Shown here one piece after another: positions 55,676 through 64,000 of a stretch of DNA of 64,000 nt. Each line of letters opens with the position of its first letter. Position 1 is the stretch's first letter. The notes beneath the pieces are model-generated. The model did no database searches, was not told the DNA's origin, and was given only the letters and a program-made list of their open reading frames with translations. Position numbers and translations under genes: made by a program. Origin of the DNA: Hofstenia miamia (lineage: Eukaryota; Xenacoelomorpha; Acoela); assembly GCA_004352715.1 (NCBI GenBank), contig SCFE01000023.1:1395695-1459694 (forward strand), given 5' to 3'.

Positions 55676-56885
55676 TCATATACAAGCCTTCTTAGTAATT
55701 TCAAGTCTCGGTCTAGAAGTCTCGAATGGACTTTTGGCCTTAAGCCTGACATCAATGGAAATAGATACACTAAATGCACAAAAGTTTCTTAAGGAATCTA
55801 GTTGTTGAAAAGCCATATCTTTAGTGAGTAGATCCAGTGCATTGGTTTGAGAAATGTCTAATAAATTAAGCAAATCCACAAAATATTTTTCCTTCTAAAT
55901 TTTTATTTCTTCGTCGATTCATGTCCTTCCAATTCCAGCTGATTTATTGCGCGGTTTTTCTGACTAAATGGGTAAACTTCTATTTCTTGTTTTGTAAATA
56001 TCCAGTTGAATTTGGTTGTTACTTCACCACTTATTAAAATTTGAATTTGTATTGTTTTTATGAGCTACTACTTACCACTCACATTATTCGGTCTGTAGCA
56101 AGGATAAGCGAATCTACCTGGCCGTTGAGATCCCTTGTTAATCTTACAATATTTTTCGGTTTTTCAATTAAGAAGAAACTAAAATTTTACTTGTTCACAA
56201 AATGTGCCATGGGGGCGCACATTCGGTCCACTATCAAACCCTGACACTGAAAATGACATTCATTCGTTGTAAAACCTGGAACACGATTAGATTGTGCTAT
56301 TCTTGTTTGGAATGAGAAATGAAGTTGGCTAGCATTCCAAGGATTCGTCAATCACAATGGCTTTTTTTGTGGGAATCCAGTTGATCAGTAAGTTCCTTTT
56401 GAATACCTTGCAAGTGGAATACCGTCAGTCCTGCTTAGCAACTTGATGTCGGAGGAAGAATCATCGGTGTACGGTGATAATTTAACAAGACTAATACCTC
56501 GAAGCGTCTCTTGCAAAAGGCTTTGATAATTTTTTGAAGTAGAGATCAATGGGGTGTTTTTTGTTGCATAGCTTTCCAGAAATTATTTTCTAATATTTTC
56601 GTGTCAGTTGGGAAATTGTGTTTCACATTATGTTTTGGCCTCAATTTTTAAAAGTCTTCACGCATTGGAGGCAAAAAAGCCGTCTTTTTATGCAAAAGCC
56701 CGCTGTTGGCAGAAAACACGCGTGCTTGCTTTTTCGTCCAAAATAATACCAACCTCTTCACAGCTCGACCCAATGTACTTCCTGAAAATAGAAAGCTCAA
56801 CAACGAGATTTAATCGATCTTGCAGTTTTCTGATGCCAATATATATTATCCTGTTTTTACGGCTATTCGAACAGCGTCTACACAA
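55676..56885 (-). other. Unrecognised coding-like stretch
   Basis: Several minus-strand pieces look protein-like but lie in different frames: LVVELSIFRKYIGSSCEEVG (about 56,800), LVKLSPYTDDSSSDIKLLSR (about 56,440), LTNPWNASQLHFSFQTRIAQ (about 56,320) and FVDLLNLLDISQTNALDLLT (55,879). They could be one decayed transposase or several fragments. I found no catalytic motif. Confidence 0.25.
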
Positions 56886-58439
56886 ACTATGTATGACTAA
56901 ATGAATGGATTAAGATTTTGACCCAGCGCACAGCCCACAGTGATGCATACTCAAGGAATCCCTCGAAAATTTGTTCGTTTTCTTAGAATAGTTTTAAACT
57001 TGTATATCACTTTGCTAAAAGGTTCTTGATAACTTGTACTCTATTACTGTTTAATGGTATCAACAGCGATTTTGCAGATAGCACTTAAAATGAAGATATA
57101 TTTTATGAATTTAATTCGCTATCAATGAATAGACCTAGATATTGTTGTAATTCATTAATTGTGCATCACTGGAACCTGTCTAATCGCTACCTTTTTTATT
57201 AACTACCAATCCATAAACCAGAAAAAATCGTAATGTTTTGCTGTAGTATTCCATCATAAAAATCTGACTCATTTGCTTGTTTGCGTCATTGACTGGTTAC
57301 AATGGGACAGATCTAATTGGCTGACGTCATTCCATTGGCTAGTGGACTCGTACATTTTAATTCCTCTCAACTTAAATTTTTGTTTAATTTCTCCCTCTAT
57401 TTTCCAAAAATTCAACAATTTTTGACTGAGATAAATGCTGAAATGGAGAAGGGTGCAAAAGCTACATTTGCACTCGAGTCTTGAATTAACAAATGTTTGT
57501 TTTGTCTGAGAAGATTACAGTTTGTTCTTCTAAGATGTTGTGATACAATCGTTTATCAAATCTATGCATTTAAAATGTGCAGGCCACTTATTTCCAAATC
57601 GTTAACCTATTTAATTCTATTCATGCGAATTAATAAATAATGATACATGCATTTTGTGTAAATATTGTCAAAATAGGGCTGCAGAGAACTACACCCTACC
57701 GGGTGGTTTGATAAATGTATTAGCCCTGTGGATATTTGCTTTTTTCTAGTTTTGTTTACAGGGCTGTTGGGAAACTGAGATTGTATACGTTAAATCTAAT
57801 TGCCATATAAGGAATGAAATGTGATCAGAAGGTAGTTTAGGAAGCTCTTTGTTGTGGTTAACATTGATTAAATTCCAGATTGGGTTCCGTTTTACTTAGA
57901 ACTTCAATCCAGATTGAAATATAGACAAAGTTATTTACGTTTGTGTTATTTAAGCAAGAATAAAAATTCTAGTTATAGGTATTCCATTTATCGTTTGCGT
58001 CCTAGAACCTCAATTATCCTATATGAACTAAAATGTGGCTTTCAGTTAGAGTTCATAGTTTAGTTATGAAATACCTCCACAAAAATTAACCTAGTATTTC
58101 TTTTTCGCCTTGTTTCAATCCACGGATGTTCATCCAAATCTTGACTAAAAGCAATGATCTGGGGTCTTAGATGTAGCAGTTATCTTCATTTAACGTTCGA
58201 ATGCTTCTTAGTTCGATCCATTGAATCATTAAGTGATTGGGAAACAAATGATGAAATTTATTGTGCATCTATTAATCAAATTTGTTGTTTATGTTTGATT
58301 GTTGACAACTCTAAAAATTTACTTTACCATGAAAACACTGACTTCGTTCTCTGTTGAGGGAAATTGAAGACTTCCAATAAAAATTTGCGTAATCATTGTG
58401 AATCCTAGAGCCATTGGCCATCCATGTCCATGTCCAATT
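56886..58439. other. No gene identified
   Basis: Intron-like DNA. A TGACGTCA palindrome lies near 57,322. The + strand frame 58,154-58,357 is not recognised. Confidence 0.35.
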
Positions 58440-58721
58440 TAGCTGTTGTACGGTATTTTAAGCATGTTTTTTAAAGGTAATTTTTGAAATTCATGCAGCA
58501 TTTTATGGAGTTTTGAAAATATTTTTTGGTATTCGTCGATTCGTATTTTAATAACCAATTTTCTACCGAAGAATTAGCAAAATTTACGTTTTGTTTACAT
58601 GCACGAATCGAAAATTGAATGTTAATATATTCATCATAATTCAATGTTTGTTACTTTTAGAAAAAAATTGTACGTTTAATCGTTTTTTTATAAAAAAATA
58701 CACTTTTAGCCAACCCTGGTC
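58440..58721 (+). mobile_element. MITE-like repeat, copy 1 (right end kept)
   Basis: Shares with 59,901-60,110 an ACC(G/A)A(C/A)TTTCTACCGAA word (here AACCAATTTTCTACCGAAGA), TTGTTTACATGCACGAA (TTGTTTACGTGTACGAA there) and CATAATTCAATG / CGTCATTCAATG. It ends in CAACCCTGGTC (58,711-58,721), the reverse complement of the other copy's start. Confidence 0.6.
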
Positions 58722-58731
58722 ACCCGTCATA

Positions 58732-58763
58732 CATCGCTTTTTCTTTTGAATGTAAAAGCGATG
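58732..58763. repeat. 10-bp hairpin
   Basis: CATCGCTTTT and AAAAGCGATG separated by 12 bases, with further pairing outside across one bulge. It adjoins the MITE-like end. Confidence 0.6.
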
Positions 58764-59368
58764 CGTATTATAGAAATTTACGTATAAAGCATTCATTGTC
58801 AAGGTGAATTTAATTTTTTATTTTCATGTAAAACGCAACTGATAAATGCATTAAAATTATGACGATGTACGTAATCGTAGTTGCCTGCACATCCTGTTGA
58901 AAGTTATTTTAGCTAATGATATTTTTGATTTGACCGCGAGTGCAGTGTTTACTAAGACGTAAGTCAATGTAAGCCTTTAATGAGATAACAACTGTGTAGG
59001 ATGTATTCATTTTTATCTGAAGATTGAAACGCCTTCAATAACGCCGCTACAGCTTTTAAAATGTGTTTTCCTGTCGGAAGGTGTTTAATTCTTTGTTTAA
59101 ATTTGCTAATCAACGCGAACTGGTTAAACAACTCCACTCCGCTTTTCAAAATTCACTTAACTATTGTTTTTACATTTAATTCGTCAACCGTTTGGAAGAA
59201 TCCCCTCGTCAATTTGAGATTTTTCCATTATTTTTAAAGTACTTTTGCGTTATCTTTAGCCCTCACTCAAGTTTTTGCTAAAATAAGATAATTTATCAAC
59301 ATAATAATTATAATCTTAACGCCAAACCCAAACCGAAACATATCCCAAACCATAAACCTAATTCCAAC
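58764..59368. other. No gene seen
   Basis: No supported gene. Short AAACCCAAACC-like words near 59,325-59,355. Confidence 0.4.
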
Positions 59369-59665
59369 CAGACTTGTCAACGAGCCCACATTTCCAGGCT
59401 CGGCTCGGCTCGTTTAAGTTTTGTGTAAGGTCGGCTCGGCTCGCCACATAAAATCTTTGAATGAGGCTCGTTTTAACTTCGTATTTTTTTAAAAATATTG
59501 TGTTCAAAGAATTTTTTAAATAGCTCTTCCCATTATTTATTAAACATTTCTTAAATAAGATTATAGGAAGGAATACTGACTGCAAAAAATAATAAAAATC
59601 TCCATAATCAAATTAGCAAGCAGAACTATAAACTTGCTTTGCCTAAAATAGGCTCGTTTTATTCT
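59369..59665. mobile_element. Second copy of the GCTCG-rich hAT MITE
   Basis: Starts CAGACTTGTCAACGAGCC like the element at 45,046 and follows it through CTTTGAATGA(A/G)GCTCGTTTTA, AAGATTATAGGAA and AGCAGAACTATAAA. It is truncated before the right terminal repeat near AATAGGCTCGTTTTATTC. Confidence 0.85.
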
Positions 59666-59900
59666 GTCTACGCTACTGCCCCCAACCCAAAATGTAACCC
59701 TACCCTCAATTAAGTTCTACTCTAGCCCTAATCTTACCCCAAACGATAAAACTAGCGCAAAGTACCATTTTTAATTCAATTAAATGTTTTTTACAATATT
59801 TCTCCATTTTTTTTAATTTTTTGAATCATATTGCTCAATGAAAGTGGTCGGCGTGGAAGCATTCCCTGTCGCAGTTTTCAATTGAGTTTTACTTTGAGAA

Positions 59901-60110
59901 GACCAGGGTTGACATGTTTAAGTCATTTTTTAAAATATTTTTCTTTCGAATTCTTATAGAATTTCATGAAAAGTTTGGAAAATTATTTTTTATCAGCCCA
60001 TTCGTAGCATCATAACCGACTTTCTACCGAAAAAGTAGCTAACCTTGCGATTTGTTTACGTGTACGAAACGAAAACGGTAAGTTTATCGTCATTCAATGT
60101 CGCGCGCGCA
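59901..60110 (+). mobile_element. MITE-like repeat, copy 2 (left end kept)
   Basis: Starts GACCAGGGTTG (59,901-59,911) and is paralogous to 58,440-58,721. Its right end is lost. Confidence 0.6.
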
Positions 60111-60920
60111 CCTAGAAAATTTGTAACGGGGCGGCGCAGGTTAGATTTTTTTCCTAGAATTATTATAAAACGATTATCTATTTGCAAGTTATACAAAGTC
60201 TAATTATATCTTGGAAAAAATTAAATGATTTATAAGGTTATTCACATAACTTAAAGGTATATGTGTATTTTTAAGACATTTCTTAATCAAGGGGACGCGG
60301 AAATTTTTTTGAAAAATTTGTTTATCAACCTTATAAACAGCACTAAAAATTTTGTCACAATTTTATATAGTGTTTAGATGGTTTAAAAATAGGGGAGCGC
60401 CCCCTCGCACTCCTAAAAACCCGCCTGTTCAAAGCTGACTATTATATGTGTTTTCAGCAACACTTTAGTACCTTGAAGTTGGTCTGTCTAAGAGTAAAAA
60501 CACATTTTTTGGAGAATTTAGATGCGCACTGAAAGCAAAATTTTCTAAAATCACTGACGTATGCAAATAGTTCATTTCGGAATGTTCCTCTCAAAGCATT
60601 TCAGGTTTTCTAAGGTTCACTCTAAACCCCGTTGTTCATCAGCCCACTTTGTTACTTCATGATAAAGCCTTCATCCTAATAAAGTTCAGATATGTAGGAA
60701 ATGCGCAGACAGTCACTGTTTCCTAGTATTATCAGCTAATTAAGAGTTTTTTTACTCTATTACCGAAGCCTACGTCATTAATCGCGGAGTCTCCGTCAAT
60801 ACACACTGTATAGACGAATTTACTACAATTTTACCCCATCTTGTGATAAAATTGTGAATCATTTTTACAAAATGTAATTTGAATTTGTTGTCACTTAATT
60901 ATGCTATCTGGTTGAGAGTC
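60111..60920. other. No gene seen
   Basis: No supported gene. A GGGGAGCGCCCCCTCGC word near 60,393 may be a transposon end. Confidence 0.35.
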
Positions 60921-61467
60921 TAAAGGTGTGTTCCCACTATCGACTTTTATCATCTGTCAACAAATCGGTGATAAAAGTCGATAGTGTGAACACTCTATCT
61001 GCTTTTTTATCGGCTGATAAAAGTCGATAGTCTGAACGCTCCATCCGATTTTTTGGCAAAACAGCCAAATTACTGTCATCTGATAATTTATCAGCTGATA
61101 AAAGTCGATAGTCTGAACGGTACTAAAACTAGTCGAATAGCTACTTGAAACTAATTGCTTACTTCTCAAGTAGGGAACAGACTTCCAAAACGTAAATTAT
61201 TGTCATTGAAATATTTCAACTTCAAAATATGTAAACATTGTTTACATTCCAAGACAAACCAATCCATAAACAGATGTAGTTGTTTTTCTTACTGTCAATC
61301 AAAAGATGATAATTTATCATCTGATAAAAAATCGAGTCTGAACGCTCTTCCAACTCCGCTTTTTCTGATAAAAAATCGGATGATAAAAAATCGCCAATGT
61401 GAACGCAAATAATTGCATTTTCGATTAAAATCTGCTGATAAAAGTCGATAGTGGGAACACACCTTAA
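60921..61467. mobile_element. Palindromic MITE with TAA target duplication (PIF/Harbinger-type?)
   Basis: Element 60,924-61,464. The first 29 bp, beginning AGGTGTGTTCCCACTATCGA, recur exactly on the other strand at the right end, and TAA flanks both sides (60,921-60,923; 61,465-61,467). The body holds many copies of TGATAAAAGTCGATAGT(C/G)TGAACG and CTGATAAAAAATCG-like words in both orientations. A 3-bp TAA duplication fits PIF/Harbinger. No coding capacity. Confidence 0.88.
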
Positions 61468-62099
61468 CTCAAATCTCGTTAATCAATTGACTTTCTTCAT
61501 AAAATTCAGTTGATGTGATGATGGGTGTGTACGAAAAATTAGTTGGGCCCTCCCAATCAATTATCACCCTATCAATCCAATCAATTAATTGAATTTGAAC
61601 ATTCGGTCAATATTCTATTGCAATTTATTCTAATCTCAATAATACAAATATTAATGGTAAATTTTATTTATTACAGACATAAATATATTGAAAAATTCTC
61701 TTGTTAATGTTCATAAAAAATTGCATTTCAAGTCTTTTATGCTAGTTCATAAAGAAATTTTCTTAATACAAAAGTCTCCAATTAACTGCAATTGCTAACA
61801 ATTTCTCTTACCAATCAGTTTTTAGTTGGACCGTGCATGTCATTAATTGGCTCAGGGGCCAAGACTTACTATAAATGCGGCCTGGTGATTTACAGTAGAA
61901 TTTGCTAAATTTAGGCCAATTGTAATAACCAAAAAATTTCAAATATATTATTTGACGTACATTTATGCGAAGGACATACAAGTTGTTCAATAATTACTGT
62001 TACAAAGTTTTTGACTTATAATTCATAAATAAATAAAACTTTTCTGTATATATTAATTGAAATGTATAAAGTAATAATATAGGAATCAAAGTATCAACA
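61468..62099. other. No gene seen
   Basis: AT-rich. CCAATCAATTA-type words are repeated near 61,550-61,600. No supported gene. Confidence 0.4.
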
Positions 62100-62750
62100 T
62101 TTTATTCAATGTAGCCTTCATCAGCATCCACAATTTGCTGCTAATGCATAGAAAATGCTCTATAGGAGACACAAATGACTCGTTGTGGGGTATTTTTATC
62201 CCATTGCTTGGTCAGTTTCTGGTTCAGGGCGTCCAAACTGGTGTGGTCGGTAGCTGAAACTTTACTCTCCAAGATTGACCATGTTGCAAAGTCCAAGTGT
62301 TCAGGTCTGGAGATGATGGAGGCTATTCTTCCTTCGAGATGAAACCAGGCACATCATTCTCTTTCAGCCATTTCTGCATCGTTTTCGTTCCATGAACAGG
62401 CGCAGATTTCTGCTGGAAAATCAACGCCTGTTTTTGAAATACCTTTGTGCCCAGGGCAAGAATGACGACTCAGGAATGGATGCGCTATAATTACCATGGT
62501 TCAATTTGATACCATTGCCCACAAAATCCAGTTTAGAGCGAAAAGGTGCCAACTTCAAAAATGGATTTTTGGAGTTATCCATATATAACCTAATACTATA
62601 CACCTTATAGAATGTTTTCTGTACTTTATTTTGACCTTTGATTCTTGATTCAAAAATTATTTGAATCACCTTAGTGACAAATATAAAGTCATGTAGAGCA
62701 AAATAGTGATAACCACATTTGTCACTTTTTATATTTTTTTGCAAGTTGGC
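62100..62750 (-). pseudogene. mariner-type transposase remnant
   Basis: Minus-strand pieces read FRSKLDFVGNGIKLNHG and SFLPWAQRYFKNR, then in another frame LIFQQKSAPVHGTKTMQKWL, ENDVPGFISKEEWPPSSPDL and a late WMLMKATLNK segment. The QQ-x-(S/G)AP-x-H word followed by WP-x-SPDL(N) is the catalytic region of mariner/Tc1 transposases with the final Asp of the triad. Frameshifts separate the pieces. It is distinct from the Tc1-like copy at 51.6-52.4 kb. Confidence 0.7.
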
Positions 62751-63712
62751 ATCTTTTGGCTCTAAACCATGTTGTGTGCTGTCTATTTAGATTTGAATAG
62801 TTCTGCAATGGAGGTTCTTTTTTGTAAATCTTGTACCATTTTGATCTAAACTAAAGCTTAATTTAAATGTATGCACCTTAAAATTTCAGGAAATATGAAA
62901 TTTGCTAAATATAGAAATAAAATGAATCTTGTCACTGTTAATTTTGAAAAGCATGTATATCTAAGTTTTCTACTTTGAAATGCAGCAATTCTAGAAGTTT
63001 TTACAATTTATTACGTGGATAAGGCCAAAATTTGTTAGACGGACCATTATTCTAAACATTTACTCCCTACATAGTTAACGCCAATGCAATGGTGGTATGT
63101 CTTCATAAGTGCAATAAATGTGTTATGTTCCTTATATTGAATATCTGAGCGAATATCTCCATCAAATTCTGCTCTAACTGTTGTTATTGTTGTAAACCTT
63201 GATACCCATACATGCACTAAATGAAAATAGTTTTTATCTGCACTCCTATACTTGCAGGAGGACTTCTCTTTCCAAATAGGTAACAAGTATCAACACCTGG
63301 TTATTTAGTTGGATTAATGCAATAAGAGCAAGATTCTGCTTTGACATGCAATTAATAACGTATGAACTGTATCATCATTTAATCTTTGAAAGAATGTGGT
63401 AAACGTACCGGTAGATTAAAACAACTGAGGCGAGTGTAAATGTTCATACGAATTTAATATTTTGTAAGTTTATATCGTCTTTGACAATTAAATGATTATA
63501 AAATTATTTATTCTAAACATTAAATAGAATTTGGAGTGATCTTCTATTTTTTGACAGCCGCTTCGTGTGTAAATTTAATTCAATTCAGTTTCCAGGATGC
63601 AAATATCAATTTTAGCAACAAGGACATAATTTTCTTATTATTTTCATACAGAAAGTTTATTTTATAGCTTGACTTTGTAAATTGATTGTCAAGTTTCAAT
63701 TATATACTTTAG
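62751..63712. other. Intron sequence upstream of the last exon
   Basis: No element was recognised. It ends in TATATACTTTAG at 63,712. Confidence 0.4.
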
Positions 63713-63848
63713 GCGAAAAACCGATGTCCACGCTCATGCGGATTCGCGATCGGAGAAAAGTTTCCACAGTGATACGGAAAATTCCACCACTTATGATTTC
63801 TCCATGTCTGACATGGCCTTCGACTCCGATCAACACAGTGACGCTGAT
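63713..63848 (+). CDS. Host exon completing the WH2-like motif
   Basis: A 136-bp exon with TATACTTTAG acceptor and GAT|GTAAGA donor, CpG-rich and about 48% G+C in AT-rich surroundings. Reading begins with one base of a split codon and gives RKTDVHAHADSRSEKSFHSD, then TENSTTYDFSMSDMAFDSDQ and HSDAD: serine/aspartate-rich with no stop. Its phase complements the exon at 40,522-40,693 and supplies the L-RKT end of the WH2-like motif. I infer one + strand gene with a ~23-kb intron; further exons would lie beyond both edges. Protein family not recognised. Confidence 0.65.
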
Positions 63849-64000
63849 GTAAGAACATTTAATTTAGGTTACAGGATGCTATTATTGAGTTCAAATATTA
63901 AAGCTTAGAGGTATTGCATATCTAAAATTTTATTTTACTTGAACTGTTTCACATAAAAAAATGGCACAATGTAATTACCTTACAAATCATACTTGTCAAC
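63849..64000 (+). other. Start of next intron
   Basis: GTAAGAAC donor followed by AT-rich sequence to the edge. Confidence 0.5.

Noticed and set aside
59325-59760. AAACCCAAACC / AACCCTACCCT words as telomeric repeats
   Set aside because: Irregular and scattered; no true CCCTAA array.
1-64000. tRNA and other structured RNA genes
   Set aside because: No A/B-box pair with plausible arms was seen on either strand, but a covariance search was not possible.

Overview
The window looks like nuclear DNA of an invertebrate animal: about 30% G+C, spliced host exons with GT/AG borders, and a dense mix of animal transposons (Polinton/Maverick, CR1-like LINEs, a Penelope-like element, piggyBac, hAT, Tc1/mariner, and MITEs with clean target-site duplications). 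I cannot name the species. No prokaryotic features, tRNA or rRNA genes were recognised.

Layout. 1-4.9 kb: decayed Polinton/Maverick gene block on the + strand (integrase tail, a small hydrophobic/basic protein, a capsid-family gene, an adenain-like protease, and a tandem pair of one further structural-type gene). 4.9-18.2 kb: non-coding, internally duplicated repeats, two minus-strand LINE copies and one unrecognised coding remnant. By eye this first ~18 kb has almost no CpG; CpG becomes ordinary from about 18.4 kb. 18.2-22.15 kb: LINE, a Penelope-like copy, and a second Penelope-like insertion nested inside another LINE, with a 13-bp target duplication and 69-bp perfect inverted arms. 23.4-27.4 kb: four minus-strand exons of a MIER-family (ELM2/SANT) chromatin gene whose ELM2 core seems to be missing. 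27.7-32.1 kb: minus-strand LINEs, one with an SGNH-esterase-like domain. 36.4-38.0 kb: hAT transposase remnant. 38.1-38.9 kb: another LINE.

40.5-64 kb: most of this stretch appears to be one long intron. A + strand exon at 40,522-40,693 and another at 63,713-63,848 are phase-compatible, and joining them completes a WH2-like actin-binding motif. The intron holds a near-intact piggyBac element (41,032-44,052, TTAA duplicated, transposase open apart from an 860-bp assembly gap), two copies of a hAT-type MITE, a palindromic MITE with a TAA duplication, and decayed Tc1 and mariner transposases.

The host content is therefore small: one chromatin co-repressor-type gene on the minus strand and two exons of a probable actin-related gene on the plus strand. 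Everything else recognised is mobile DNA in different states of decay. Protein assignments rest on reading motifs, not on database searches.
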